Part shown: positions 9,020-18,834 of the stretch, piece after piece
Position numbering within the stretch: the first letter of the stretch is position 1
Layout: each line of letters opens with the position of its first letter
Assembly: GCF_900636385.1 (NCBI RefSeq)
Contig: NZ_LR134269.1
Coordinates: forward strand, 1,488,001-1,552,000
Source: Staphylococcus warneri
GTDB lineage: Bacteria > Bacillota > Bacilli > Staphylococcales > Staphylococcaceae
Reading direction: 5' to 3'
Length of the DNA: 64,000 nt
Translations under genes and position numbers: made by a program
Notes under the pieces: model-generated
Databases searched by the model: none
The model's input: the letters and a program-made list of their open reading frames with translations, nothing else
What the model was told of the DNA's origin: nothing

Positions 9020-9811
9020 TCATTTCATAGGATTATCGTCATTAATCAGTATTCTTTCAATGTTTGTCGTTTTACCATTTTTATCAATATCAATGATAAC
9101 ACCTGATAACACACTTCGACCATTGTCAGGCACTACATGACGTTGAGGTAAACTTGTAATAAATCGTTCAATTACTTCATCTCTATTAATACCTAATATG
9201 CCATCGTAAAATCCAGTCATACCTACATCAGTAATATATCCAGTGCCACTAGGTAAAATACGATTATCTGATGTTTGGATATGAGTATGTGTACCTACTA
9301 CTGCACTGACTCGACCATCTAAATACCATCCCATAGCATTTTTTTCCGATGTTGTTTCAGCATGAAAGTCTACAAAGATATAAGGCGTCACCTTTTGCGC
9401 TTCTTTAACAAGTTCATCAGCTTTTTTAAATGGATCATCTATATCTTGCATAAAAGCTCTACCTTGTAAATCAATAATCGCTAATTTAATATCATTGATT
9501 TGAATAATTCGCATACCAACACCAGGTGCTTCACTCGGGAAGTTAGCTGGTCTGACCATTCTTTTAGCTTCATCGATAAATTCATAAATCTCACGTTGAC
9601 CGTATGTATGATTGCCCATAGTCATAAAATCAACGCCTTCACGAAGCAATTGCTTATATATTTTTTCAGTCAGTCCTTTACCATGTGCTGCATTTTCTGC
9701 ATTTACGATGGAAACGGTAGGACGATATTCTTGTTTTAACTTGGGTAAATATGTTGAGATTGCATTTCTACCAATCTTACCAACGATATCTCCTATAAAT
9801 AATATTCTCAT
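9020..9811 (-). CDS. ymdB: YmdB-family metallophosphoesterase (TIGR00282)
   Basis: A 263-residue cytoplasmic metallophosphoesterase. The Bacillus homologue hydrolyses 2',3'-cyclic nucleotides in vitro and affects biofilm and motility decisions. Metal-binding motifs visible are GDIVGKIGR (D8), NAENAAHG (N37-E41 region), GNHTYG (near 66-71), VDFHAETTSEKNAMG (near 147-161) and VGTHTHIQT (near 172-180). As in Bacillus it lies next to the RNase Y gene; here a 71-codon opposite-strand gene is inserted between them. Confidence 0.93.
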   Translation of the reverse strand: MRILFIGDIVGKIGRNAISTYLPKLKQEYRPTVSIVNAENAAHGKGLTEKIYKQLLREGVDFMTMGNHTYGQREIYEFIDEAKRMVRPANFPSEAPGVGMRIIQINDIKLAIIDLQGRAFMQDIDDPFKKADELVKEAQKVTPYIFVDFHAETTSEKNAMGWYLDGRVSAVVGTHTHIQTSDNRILPSGTGYITDVGMTGFYDGILGINRDEVIERFITSLPQRHVVPDNGRSVLSGVIIDIDKNGKTTNIERILINDDNPMK

Positions 9812-9920
9812 GCCATGTTCATCCTCTCATACAAATAAGTTTAATAGATAGATAACTTTATTTAAAGTACTCTTTGAAAATTATTTATTTGAGTATTAAC
9901 TGTCTTTGCTTTTTTATCAA

Positions 9921-9941
9921 CATATATTATGTTAATATATG
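9921..9941. promoter_or_regulatory. Perfect palindrome in the promoter region of the 71-codon gene
   Basis: CATATATTA and TAATATATG arms (9 bp each, no mismatch) around TGT, 33 bp upstream of the plus-strand gene at 9974. A -35-like TTGCTT (from 9906) and a -10-like element inside the palindrome would place it over the promoter, as an operator would be. The repressor is unknown. Confidence 0.45.
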
Positions 9942-9973
9942 TTTATCAAAAGTTTAGGAGTTGTAAATAATAA

Positions 9974-10189
9974 ATGTCTATTAATATCGATCCTGAAAAA
10001 TTTGCAGAATTAGTAGTAAGTTCTAACCCATCTAAATCAGAAGATGTGGAAGATATCGCAAAAGATAGCTTAAAATTATATATCAACGCATATCGCTTAG
10101 CTGAAAGATACGCTAACATTGCTACTAACTGTTATGACACAGCTGAAATTATCCAAGAATTGAAAAAAACAGATTTACAATTAAAATAA
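9974..10189 (+). CDS. Conserved small protein of unknown function
   Basis: A 71-residue, mostly helical soluble protein with no membrane segment, no signal peptide and one cysteine (C49). I do not recognise a characterised family. It reads MSINIDPEKF at the start and is mildly acidic in its first half. It is the only plus-strand gene in the first 61 kb, sitting between the minus-strand ymdB and rny genes, and has its own AGGAG site (9956-9960, somewhat far from the ATG), an upstream palindrome, and a strong terminator of its own at 10221-10255. The complete expression unit argues that it is a real gene. Confidence 0.75.
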   Translation: MSINIDPEKFAELVVSSNPSKSEDVEDIAKDSLKLYINAYRLAERYANIATNCYDTAEIIQELKKTDLQLK

Positions 10190-10220
10190 ACAATTTTAAT
10201 ATTAACACAATACAAATATC

Positions 10221-10255
10221 AGTGCTTATTGATTTTCATCAAATCAATAAGCACT
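10221..10255 (+). terminator. Terminator of the 71-codon gene
   Basis: Perfect 15-bp stem (10221-10235 with 10241-10255), 5-base loop, then a run of T's on the plus strand. Confidence 0.9.
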
Positions 10256-10274
10256 TTTTTCTTTATATTAAAAG

Positions 10275-10303
10275 CCCCTAATCATCAATACGATGATTAG
10301 GGG
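10275..10303 (-). terminator. Terminator after rny
   Basis: Perfect 12-bp stem CCCCTAATCATC/GATGATTAGGGG with a five-base loop, then CTTTTAATAT on the minus strand; 8 bp after the rny stop. Confidence 0.85.
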
Positions 10304-10310
10304 TAAGAAA

Positions 10311-11870
10311 TTATTTAGCATATTCTACTGCTCTAGTCTCTCGAACAACTGTCACTTTGATATGACCTGGATATTGTAATTCATCCTCAATTTGAGTTTT
10401 AATATCTCTAGCCAATCGGTATGATTTTAAATCATCTATTTCTTCAGGAGATACGACCACACGGATTTCTCTTCCTGCTTGAATTGCGAATGCTTTTTCA
10501 ACACCATCATAACTTTCAGAAAGTGCTTCTAAACGCTCTAAACGACGAATATAATTTTCTAATGTTTCTTTACGAGCGCCAGGACGAGCTGCTGATAATG
10601 CATCAGCTGCTGCAACTAAAATTGAGATAATAGATGTTGGTTCAACATCACCATGATGAGAATGAATAGCATTAATGATTGTTTCATTTTCACCATATTT
10701 TTTCGCCAATTCAACACCTATTTCAACGTGACTGCCTTCAACTTCATGGTCAATTGCTTTACCTACGTCATGAAGTAAGCCAGCACGTTTCGCTAAGGTA
10801 ACATCTTCACCTAATTCTGCTGCTAACATTCCTGATAGATGTGCTACCTCAATTGAATGTTTAAGCACATTCTGTCCATAACTTGTACGATAATTTAAAC
10901 GGCCAAGTATTTTAACTAAGTCAGGATGCATGTTATGAACATTTATTTCGAATGTTGCTTGTTCACCAGCGTCTCTAATGATATCGTCTACTTCTTTTCT
11001 AGCTTTTTCGACCATATCTTCAATGCGTCCAGGGTGGATTCTTCCATCTGAAACTAGGTTAACTAAAGCTGTTCTAGCGATTTCTCTTCTGATAGGATCA
11101 AAACCAGATAAAATGACAGCTTCTGGTGTATCATCGATAATTAAATCGATTCCCGTAAGTGTTTCAAGTGTTCGAATATTTCTTCCTTCACGTCCGATTA
11201 TTCGACCTTTCATTTCATCATTTGGCAAGTTTACAACTGAAACAGTTGACTCAGTTGTATGATCTGCTGCTAATCTTTGTACCGTAGTAGCTAACAATTC
11301 TTTTGCGGTTTTATCTACTTTTTCTTTAGCTTCTCTTTCTTTTTCCTTAACAAGTATTGCAATATCTTGTGACAGTTCTTCTTCAACTCGTTGAAGTTGC
11401 TCTTTTACAGCTTCTTCTTGAGTGAGACCGGAGATGCGTTCTAATTCTTGTTCATGCTTCATTATTAATGTTTGAACACTACTCTCTTTTGCATCTACTT
11501 GTTGTTGTCTTTCTTCAATTTTTGATTCTTTTTGCTCTAAAATCTCATCTTTTTTATCTAATAGATCAGATTTTCGCTCTAAGTTCTCTTCTTTTTGAAG
11601 AAGTCGGGTTTCTTGTCTTTGTAATTCACCACGTCTTTCACGTAGTTCATTTTCAGTTTGTTCTCTTAAAATTTGGTTTTCTTCTTTTGCTTCAAGCAAC
11701 TTTTCTTTCTTAGTGTTGTCTGCTTCTTTGTGTGCTTGATTAACAATGTCGTCGGCTGTTTGTCTAGCCTGAACTTGTTTCTGATGCAATAAATTTCGGG
11801 CAACAACATACCCTACAACAACGCCTAGAATTATACCCAGCAAAATGAGTAGGAGGCCTAATAAATTCAC
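10311..11870 (-). CDS. rny: Ribonuclease Y
   Basis: Membrane-anchored endoribonuclease that starts mRNA decay in many Firmicutes; in S. aureus it is also called CvfA and affects virulence gene expression. Visible: one N-terminal membrane helix (residues 3-25), a long charged coiled coil (about 30-195, rich in E, K, Q, R), a KH domain (about 210-275, [15 protein letters not shown]), and an HD domain with [17 protein letters not shown] around residues 365-382. The length of 519 is standard. AGGAGG-like site upstream; two TATAAT-like -10 boxes lie at about 11920-11940 without a good -35. Its putative cofactor gene ricA is at 2758-3123. Confidence 0.96.
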   Translation of the reverse strand: MNLLGLLLILLGIILGVVVGYVVARNLLHQKQVQARQTADDIVNQAHKEADNTKKEKLLEAKEENQILREQTENELRERRGELQRQETRLLQKEENLERKSDLLDKKDEILEQKESKIEERQQQVDAKESSVQTLIMKHEQELERISGLTQEEAVKEQLQRVEEELSQDIAILVKEKEREAKEKVDKTAKELLATTVQRLAADHTTESTVSVVNLPNDEMKGRIIGREGRNIRTLETLTGIDLIIDDTPEAVILSGFDPIRREIARTALVNLVSDGRIHPGRIEDMVEKARKEVDDIIRDAGEQATFEINVHNMHPDLVKILGRLNYRTSYGQNVLKHSIEVAHLSGMLAAELGEDVTLAKRAGLLHDVGKAIDHEVEGSHVEIGVELAKKYGENETIINAIHSHHGDVEPTSIISILVAAADALSAARPGARKETLENYIRRLERLEALSESYDGVEKAFAIQAGREIRVVVSPEEIDDLKSYRLARDIKTQIEDELQYPGHIKVTVVRETRAVEYAK

Positions 11871-12079
11871 ATAAACACCTCCTTTATCTAGGGTTTGCTC
11901 TGTATATCAAAATCAATATGATTATATGAAATTATATAAGAATCATACATACTAATTGTACGGTTTTACACTTATAAGTGTCAAGATATCAATTTGAACT
12001 TATCAGTATCATAAATGTATTAAATGCGTATATTACAAGATTTAATTTTTAACTTTTAAATTTCTATATAAATAAAAAA

Positions 12080-12292
12080 GAGGTGAAGACATAAAGTTTT
12101 GGTACTCTGGAGAACCGATAACCGGTATCCCAACAGTAGGATTTATCTACAGTGCTATTAGTTTTCATATAAAAAAACCACCTAACACTGCATGTTGAGC
12201 AATAAAATTCTTATGATTCAACAAACATTTAAAAAGTAAGTTTGCTCATCATACAGTTCTGCTCATATCCTAAATACTTTTGTCTTGACCTC
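12080..12292 (-). ncRNA. 213-nt element with paired ends downstream of recA (terminator-like, possible sRNA)
   Basis: Within the 446-bp gap between rny and recA, the ends 12080-12096 and 12277-12292 are inverted copies of GAGGTNAAGACA(N)AAAG with one mismatch and one bulge. On the minus strand the second arm is followed by six T's (12074-12079), so transcription from recA would end here. The interior contains further small stems (ACCG/CGGT near 12114-12125; TGTTGA/TCAACA near 12194-12220). It begins 24 bp after the recA stop. The same arm sequence occurs after rnjB and infB, pointing to a repeat family. The remainder of the gap, 11871-12079, holds only the rny promoter region. Confidence 0.5.
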
Positions 12293-12316
12293 ATTCAATC
12301 AATACATTAAATTATT

Positions 12317-13363
12317 TTATTCTTCATCAAATAATGACTTCGGTGCGTCTTCTTCTTTTTCTTCTACATCACCATCAAAAATACCGAGCTTCTCACGTAG
12401 TTTTTGATCGATTTCATCTTTAATTTGAGGATTTTCTTTAAGGTAAGTTTTAACGTTTTCTTTACCTTGTCCCATTCTTTCACCATTATATGAATACCAA
12501 GCTCCAGATTTATCAACGATTTCATTTTCAACACCAAGATCAATCAGTTCGCCTTCTTTAGAGATACCTTGACCATACATGATATCAACTTCTGCAACTC
12601 TGAATGGTGGTGCAACTTTGTTTTTAACTACTTTAATCTTAGTTCTATTACCAACAATCTCTTGTCCTTGTTTCAATTGTTCAGCACGACGAACTTCTAA
12701 ACGAACAGAACTATAGAATTTTAATGCTCTACCGCCTGGTGTTGTTTCAGGGTTACCGAACATCACACCTACTTTTTCACGAATTTGGTTAATGAAGATG
12801 GCAGTCGTATTTGATTTGGAAATAGCTCCAGATAGTTTACGTAATGCTTGTGACATTAATCTTGCTTGCAAACCAACATGAGTATCTCCCATTTCACCTT
12901 CAATTTCAGCTTTAGGTGTTAATGCAGCTACTGAATCGACTACTACGATATCGACTGCACCACTACGAACAAAAGCTTCAGCAATCTCTAAACCTTGTTC
13001 CCCATGATCAGGTTGTGATAAATATAGATTATCAATATCTACACCTAGTGCTTGAGCATAAACAGGATCTAATGCATGCTCAGCATCAATAAATGCAGCA
13101 ACGCCACCGTTTTTTTGTGTTTCTGCAATAGCGTGTAATGCAACTGTAGTTTTACCAGAACTTTCTGGTCCATATATTTCAATAATTCTTCCTTTAGGAT
13201 AGCCACCTACACCTAATGCGTTATCTAATGTAACTGAACCACTTGATGTACTTGAAACTCTGCGACCTTTATTATCGCCTAATTTCATTACTGCACCTTT
13301 ACCAAATGATTTTTCCATATTTTTTATTACTGTATCGAGAGCTTTTTGACGTTCGTTATCCAA
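12317..13363 (-). CDS. recA: Recombinase RecA
   Basis: ATP-dependent strand-exchange protein and co-protease for LexA. Walker A GPESSGKT lies at residues 65-72, VVVDSVAAL gives the Walker B region, and the L2 loop follows [22 protein letters not shown]. The C-terminal tail is acidic ([16 protein letters not shown]). The start codon is TTG with an AGGAGG site 7 bp upstream, as in S. aureus. Length 348 is normal. Upstream lie a sigma-A promoter and a LexA box. Confidence 0.98.
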   Translation of the reverse strand: MDNERQKALDTVIKNMEKSFGKGAVMKLGDNKGRRVSSTSSGSVTLDNALGVGGYPKGRIIEIYGPESSGKTTVALHAIAETQKNGGVAAFIDAEHALDPVYAQALGVDIDNLYLSQPDHGEQGLEIAEAFVRSGAVDIVVVDSVAALTPKAEIEGEMGDTHVGLQARLMSQALRKLSGAISKSNTTAIFINQIREKVGVMFGNPETTPGGRALKFYSSVRLEVRRAEQLKQGQEIVGNRTKIKVVKNKVAPPFRVAEVDIMYGQGISKEGELIDLGVENEIVDKSGAWYSYNGERMGQGKENVKTYLKENPQIKDEIDQKLREKLGIFDGDVEEKEEDAPKSLFDEE

Positions 13364-13413
13364 AGCGAGACCTCCTAAATTGAGAATGTTTTCTGTTTAA
13401 TATCTTAATTCAT

Positions 13414-13442
13414 ACTATACAAGCTTTTAAATCAAATTACAA
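13414..13442 (-). promoter_or_regulatory. Sigma-A promoter of recA
   Basis: Minus-strand -35 TTGTAA (13437-13442), 17-bp spacer, -10 TATAGT (13414-13419), about 50 bp upstream of the TTG start. Confidence 0.8.
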
Positions 13443-13450
13443 GCATTTTG

Positions 13451-13464
13451 CGAATATTTGTTCG
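13451..13464. promoter_or_regulatory. LexA (SOS) box of recA
   Basis: CGAATATTTGTTCG matches the Gram-positive consensus CGAAC-N4-GTTCG with one change and sits 8 bp upstream of the recA -35. A weaker half-site, CGAAC with GTGC after four bases, lies at about 13494. Confidence 0.85.
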
Positions 13465-13529
13465 TGTTATTTCGAGGCTTAGTTACACAAAAACGAACAA
13501 ACGTGCTATTAATTCCAACAGTAATTGAT

Positions 13530-14681
13530 TTATTTCGATTGTTCTAACCATTTTAACAATTTAATTAATGCATAATTTTGACTTCTGCTTCTAAGTAAAT
13601 TTCTGTTTTGAGACATTTTAAATGATTCAATTTCCAATTCATCTCCAACAAGTTTTCCTAAATAAACTTCATTGTCATCATGCAATAATGTCATACCCAT
13701 TTCTACTTTAAACAAATCTTTGACGTATTTAGCACTCTCATATATTTGTTCATTAATATTTTGTTTTACATCAATAAATTGTGAAGAATGTGGTAATGCA
13801 CCTTTTAATAATTGACTGTCATCTACATTTTTCAACCGAGTATATAATGCCCCATTCGTGACGCCATCATATATTGCAAATGAAGTGCTCATATATTTCA
13901 TCACTGATTCTTCTATACTGATATCATCAGATCCAAAGTAATACTCGCCAATTCGACTTAAAATTTCATTTTTAATCGGTTGAATTAGTTTCTGACATTG
14001 TTCTATAGTTTCTGCATTTGCAGTTAATCTAATATATACTTCATGTGTCCCAGCAAGTGGCGCAATAGTAGGATTAGTTTGTTGGTCAATTAAATCCAAT
14101 AAGATCGTCTCAACTTTAGACTCACCTATTCCCGCAAATTTAAGTTGTTCTGAGAAGATAACTTTATCATCATCTAATATAAGTGGTAATAACTCATTTT
14201 TCGCCATTGGTTGCATTTCTTTAGGTGGTCCAGGTAATAATACTACCTTCTTTTCTGCAATTTCCACTAACATACCTGGTGCCATGCCATTTTTATTTGG
14301 AAGTACAGTAGCTCCCTCTATAACAAGCGCTTGTTGTTTATTGTTTGGCGTCATCACTTGTCCTTGGTCCTCGAAATAACTTTCAATATATTGTAAAGAA
14401 GGCTCATCTATAACTAATTCTTTATTTAATACTTTTGCAACAGTGTGCTTTGTAAGGTCGTCTTTAGTTGGACCTAAGCCACCAGTTAGTACAATCATGT
14501 CAAATCGCTCTAGTCCTTGTCGTATAGTGTACTCTAAACGTTCAGGATTATCTCCAATTACAGTATGTTCAACGACGTTTTTACCTACTCCGTTCAATAA
14601 TTTAGATAAATATTGACCGTTTGTATTAGCTATTTGACCTAATAATAACTCTGATCCTACTGCAATTATTGAAATATTCAT
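13530..14681 (-). CDS. cinA: CinA family protein with degenerate C-terminal domain
   Basis: The N-terminal MoaB/CinA domain (about residues 1-170) is well conserved, with GSELLLGQIANTN, TGGLGPTKDDLT and LLPGPPKEM; this part acts on ADP-ribose/nucleotide pyrophosphate substrates in related enzymes. A middle domain (about 175-255) follows. The C-terminal ~125 residues occupy the place of the NMN deamidase (PncC-like) domain but lack its ESCTGG and GIAGP signatures, so that activity is probably absent. In Firmicutes cinA is commonly next to recA and linked to competence, as here. Length 383, slightly short for a two-domain CinA. Confidence 0.9.
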   Translation of the reverse strand: MNISIIAVGSELLLGQIANTNGQYLSKLLNGVGKNVVEHTVIGDNPERLEYTIRQGLERFDMIVLTGGLGPTKDDLTKHTVAKVLNKELVIDEPSLQYIESYFEDQGQVMTPNNKQQALVIEGATVLPNKNGMAPGMLVEIAEKKVVLLPGPPKEMQPMAKNELLPLILDDDKVIFSEQLKFAGIGESKVETILLDLIDQQTNPTIAPLAGTHEVYIRLTANAETIEQCQKLIQPIKNEILSRIGEYYFGSDDISIEESVMKYMSTSFAIYDGVTNGALYTRLKNVDDSQLLKGALPHSSQFIDVKQNINEQIYESAKYVKDLFKVEMGMTLLHDDNEVYLGKLVGDELEIESFKMSQNRNLLRSRSQNYALIKLLKWLEQSK

Positions 14682-14815
14682 AACATATTTCTCCCCTTTT
14701 GATACTCATATATAAGTAATATCACTATTATAAACGTTTGAAAAATTAAAATCTAAGAATGAGATTACTCAATAGCTAGACATTTCAAATCAACCTATAA
14801 ATCCAAAATAAAAAA

Positions 14816-14845
14816 CGAGTTGAAATAAAACGCCATTCCAACTCG
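14816..14845 (-). terminator. Terminator after pgsA
   Basis: Stem CGAGTTG.AAT/ATT.CAACTCG with eight-base loop, followed on the minus strand by TTTTTTATTTT. Confidence 0.85.
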
Positions 14846-14853
14846 CTAATATA

Positions 14854-15429
<576 letters not shown>

Positions 15430-15459
15430 TTAAAATCCTCATTTCTAATACTTTTTTAT

Positions 15460-15852
15460 CTAAAATAATAGTACTGCTATAATCCACAACATAAGTGTAA
15501 CCAAAATCACTAACCCAATAATTACTGCTACTTGTATGGATTCCTTTGACTTTCTTCTATAAGGAGGTGCTTCTCTATTAGCAAATGAATGAATCGCATC
15601 ATCTAATTGAATACGATTATCCGGTATTTCATCTTGATGAACTTCAATCAAATGATTAGGTTCAATATTAACAACACTGGCATACTTTCTAATAAAACCT
15701 TCAGTATAGTTACTGTTTGGTAATTGATTAAAGTCATTATTTTCAATTTGTTCTAAAGTATGACGTTTGAGTTGAGTACGTTGTTCTAATTCATTTAGAG
15801 TCATACCTAACCTTTCACGTCTACTCTTTAAAACTTCACCTATTGTTTTCAA
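15460..15852 (-). CDS. RodZ/YmfM-like helix-turn-helix membrane protein
   Basis: A 130-residue protein with an N-terminal cytoplasmic HTH_25 domain (about 1-70, SRRERLGMTLNELEQRT and YTEGFIRKYA) and one membrane helix at about 107-128. This is the RodZ/YmfM layout; RodZ links MreB to the envelope in rods. In cocci without mreB its job is unclear, and the periplasmic beta domain of RodZ is missing. It lies 21 bp after the ymfK-like gene and just before pgsA, the usual Firmicutes order. Confidence 0.85.
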   Translation of the reverse strand: MKTIGEVLKSRRERLGMTLNELEQRTQLKRHTLEQIENNDFNQLPNSNYTEGFIRKYASVVNIEPNHLIEVHQDEIPDNRIQLDDAIHSFANREAPPYRRKSKESIQVAVIIGLVILVTLMLWIIAVLLF

Positions 15853-15872
15853 AATGATGCCTCCTTAAAAAA

Positions 15873-16709
15873 CTATTCAAAGAATCCAAAACCTCCACCA
15901 AATGGGTCACCAAAGTCTAAATTATTTTTACTTTTAGTTTGAACCGTTTGCTTTTTCATCTCTTCATATTGAATTTCTTGATTTTTATTTTCACGTAATT
16001 CTATGATGTAATCAAAATCATCCATACTATAATCACATGCTTCTACAAATAAATCAGGATGTTCTACTACTTTTACTGAAGGAAGTGTCATGATTTCTTT
16101 GACTAAATCTTGATGTTTCATATTAGATTCACGTGCTGTAACAGCGCCATCAATAATATAAACATGATTTGAATCATATTCACCTTTAATCAGTGAACTT
16201 CTAACTGTTTGTTTAATTAAAGTTGAACTAATAAATAACCAACGTTTGTGTGCACAGACACTGCCAGCAACAATTGATTCAGTCTTCCCAACTCTTGGCA
16301 TACCACGAATTCCTATTAACTTATGTCCTTCTTCTTTAAATAATTCTGCTAAGAAATCTACTAATAGTCCCAGGTCTTCTCGTTCAAAACGGAATGTTTT
16401 TTTATCGTCTGCATCTTGCTCTATGTAGCGACCATGTCGGACAGCTAATCTGTCACGCAATTCAGGTATACGTAATTTAGTAATATCAATTTCATTAATT
16501 TCTTTAACTATTTGTTCGAAGCGTTCTACTTTTTCTAGTTTGTCTGTTTTAATTAATAAACCACGTTTACCTTGGTCAACACCATTAATCGTAACAATAC
16601 TAATTCCTAGCATACCTAATAAACTTGAAACATCACCTAACAAACCGGCACGGTTCATTGTAATTTCATATTCGAGATACCATTCTTTTCTTCTCTCTGC
16701 AACTGACAC
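15873..16709 (-). CDS. DUF3388 (YmfK-like) protein with ACT-like domain and P-loop
   Basis: A 278-residue uncharacterised protein. The first ~75 residues look like an ACT-type fold (EWYLEYEITMNRAGLLGDVSSLLGMLGISIVTING), followed by a domain carrying a P-loop-like GMPRVGKTES near residue 138, and a low-complexity tail ending in GDPFGGGFGFFE. The GTG at 16709 is preferred because the AAGGGGTGG site sits about 9 bp upstream and the product then begins MSVAERRKEWY; the open frame runs nine codons further up. No function is established for the family. It lies between ymfI and the RodZ-like gene as in Bacillus (ymfI-ymfJ-ymfK), but no ymfJ is present in the 134-bp gap. Confidence 0.8.
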   Translation of the reverse strand: MSVAERRKEWYLEYEITMNRAGLLGDVSSLLGMLGISIVTINGVDQGKRGLLIKTDKLEKVERFEQIVKEINEIDITKLRIPELRDRLAVRHGRYIEQDADDKKTFRFEREDLGLLVDFLAELFKEEGHKLIGIRGMPRVGKTESIVAGSVCAHKRWLFISSTLIKQTVRSSLIKGEYDSNHVYIIDGAVTARESNMKHQDLVKEIMTLPSVKVVEHPDLFVEACDYSMDDFDYIIELRENKNQEIQYEEMKKQTVQTKSKNNLDFGDPFGGGFGFFE

Positions 16710-16843
16710 CAATACCCACCCCTTGTTTAAACACAACTAAAAGTTCAATTTCAATGATTAATAATAATCACATTATAACATCGAATTGAATATCATGTAC
16801 TAGAGAAATCACGTTTTATAGTTAATACTATTAATTGAAATGA

Positions 16844-17548
16844 TTATAAATACCATCCACCATTCACTTTTTGTATGGTCCCTGTAACACTTTTAGCCCT
16901 CGGATCATATAAATAGGCACAAGTGTGTGCTATTTCGCAAGGTTCTATCATGCGATGTTGAGGGATATCATCTAGAATCTCTTCTAATTCTTCTTCTGAC
17001 CACTTCTGGCTCATATTACCTGAGACAAATCCTGGTGTAATTGCATTCACTGTCACTGTTGTTTGAGCTAACTCTTGACTTAATGCTTTTACAAAACCTA
17101 TTTGTGCACTTTTCATTGCTGAATAAATAGTTTCCATACTAGCACCCATTTCACCCCATATAGATGAAATCACTATAATTCTACCATTTTCACTTTGTCT
17201 TAAAGTATCAACAAAAAACCTACTTAGTCGAATGAATTGTCTCACATGGATATGGTAAGATTGATCAACTTGACCATCTGTTACATCTTGTATCATGCCA
17301 TACAATGCTGTACCTGTTGCATAAATCATACAATCAAGATGATTGATATGACCAAAGAACTTATCTAAATTGATATCCTTAGATAAATCACATTGTATTA
17401 AATTAACAGGTTGATTTAGATATCGTGTAACTAACTTTGATTTATCGGCTGAAAAAAATTGTAAATCTACTTCATAACCATCTTCTAATAACCGATCAAC
17501 AATTGCAGTTCCTATTGACCCTGAACCACCTAATACTAATGCTCTCAT
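16844..17548 (-). CDS. ymfI: SDR oxidoreductase, EF-P 5-aminopentanone reductase (YmfI-like)
   Basis: Short-chain dehydrogenase with the NADP-binding GGSGSIGTAI near residue 7 and the catalytic YSAMK motif near 142-146 preceded by the VISSIWG serine. In B. subtilis YmfI reduces 5-aminopentanone on lysine 32 of elongation factor P to 5-aminopentanol. The ATG overlaps the last codons of the M16 gene upstream by four bases, so the two are translationally coupled. The substrate assignment follows from family and context, not from a residue I can single out. Confidence 0.88.
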   Translation of the reverse strand: MRALVLGGSGSIGTAIVDRLLEDGYEVDLQFFSADKSKLVTRYLNQPVNLIQCDLSKDINLDKFFGHINHLDCMIYATGTALYGMIQDVTDGQVDQSYHIHVRQFIRLSRFFVDTLRQSENGRIIVISSIWGEMGASMETIYSAMKSAQIGFVKALSQELAQTTVTVNAITPGFVSGNMSQKWSEEELEEILDDIPQHRMIEPCEIAHTCAYLYDPRAKSVTGTIQKVNGGWYL

Positions 17549-18834
17549 TTGTTTTTAAGCTCCAAACGGCTATCTACCATCTCATCTAAATCTAAGCATA
17601 ACTGAGACGTTTCATTGACACTTTCAAGCGTGATATTTTCTACGATGTTTAACATATCAAATACACTAACGCCTTCAAAATATAACTTTGCGTATTGGTT
17701 AGCAATGTATTCAGGAGAATTAAGACTTGAAATAAATTCTCCTATAAATTGTTTTTTCAATAAATCAAATGCTTCAACGTCAGTAAGATTACCTTTGTTA
17801 TCCTTTAATTGTTTGATAAGCAACTGTTTTAATTGATCTGGATGATTGGTTGCACTAGTAATAATTGAAAAGCTATAAGTTGGCTCTAAAACAAATTGAT
17901 AACCAAATGTTTCATCAATTAAATCATCATTCAATAATTCTTGATAAAACTCTGTTTCTTCTCCAAAAATAAGTTCATAGAAAAATGTCATTTCTAAATC
18001 ACGTTGAACATATTTTTCTGGTGATTCATCTAAAGGTTGATTTTTAAATCCTAGCATTAACTTAGGAGATTGTAGTTTCATTTCTTCAGATACAACATGT
18101 TGATTCACTGATTTTGGTTCATCAATCAATGCACGTTCAATTTTAGGTTGATTCGTTTTATCTCTAAGGTTTTCATGTTCTTCTACAATATCAACAATAT
18201 ACTGTGGTTCTACATCGCCTACTACGAAAAGCACCATATTAGATGGGTGATAAAATGTTTCATAGCAAAGATATAAATCATCTTTTGTAATATCATAGAT
18301 ACTTTCAACACTACCTGCGATATCAACTCTAATAGGATGTTTTTCATACATAGCTCTTAATGTATTAAACATGAGTTTATATCCAGGTTGTTCTTGATAC
18401 ATTTTAATTTCTTCAGCAATTATACCCTTTTCTTTGTCTACAGTTTCTTTTGTAAAATAAGGTGTTTCAACCATAGTCAATAACCGTTTGATATTATTCT
18501 CAAGATGATCTGTCGCACTAAATAAATAACTTGTGCGGTCAAAACTAGTAAAAGCATTGGCTTGTGCATTTTCCTCAGCAAATGCAGTGAATAAATCTTC
18601 TTCTTCTTTTTCAAATAACTTATGCTCTAAGAAGTGTGCAACACCATCCGGTACAGTTACAAATTCATCTTTACCTAGCGGTTTAAAACGACTATCTAGA
18701 GAGCCAAATTGAGTAGTATAGGTAACAAACGTTTTTTGAAATCCTGGTTTTGGTATGACAAATAAACGCAGTCCATTTTGTAATTCATGTTCATAAACTG
18801 TCTCATCTATGACATCATAATAATGTTGTTTCAC
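17545..18834 (-). CDS. ymfH: M16-family metallopeptidase (YmfH-like), EF-P modification-associated
   Basis: A 429-residue pitrilysin-family protein with a complete zinc-binding HxxEH motif, HFLEH at residues 67-71, and the expected downstream glutamate region. It would be the catalytic partner of the motif-less M16 protein encoded just upstream, in the way of mitochondrial processing peptidase heterodimers. Bacillus ymfF and ymfH lie next to ymfI and are linked to EF-P 5-aminopentanol modification. The start is GTG and overlaps the stop codon of the upstream gene by one base. Confidence 0.9.
   Translation of the reverse strand: MKQHYYDVIDETVYEHELQNGLRLFVIPKPGFQKTFVTYTTQFGSLDSRFKPLGKDEFVTVPDGVAHFLEHKLFEKEEEDLFTAFAEENAQANAFTSFDRTSYLFSATDHLENNIKRLLTMVETPYFTKETVDKEKGIIAEEIKMYQEQPGYKLMFNTLRAMYEKHPIRVDIAGSVESIYDITKDDLYLCYETFYHPSNMVLFVVGDVEPQYIVDIVEEHENLRDKTNQPKIERALIDEPKSVNQHVVSEEMKLQSPKLMLGFKNQPLDESPEKYVQRDLEMTFFYELIFGEETEFYQELLNDDLIDETFGYQFVLEPTYSFSIITSATNHPDQLKQLLIKQLKDNKGNLTDVEAFDLLKKQFIGEFISSLNSPEYIANQYAKLYFEGVSVFDMLNIVENITLESVNETSQLCLDLDEMVDSRLELKNK

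Noticed and set aside
12080..12292. 6S RNA
   Set aside because: The long paired ends fit superficially, but the position after recA, the terminator-like arm and the lack of a large central bubble flanked by stable stems do not support it.
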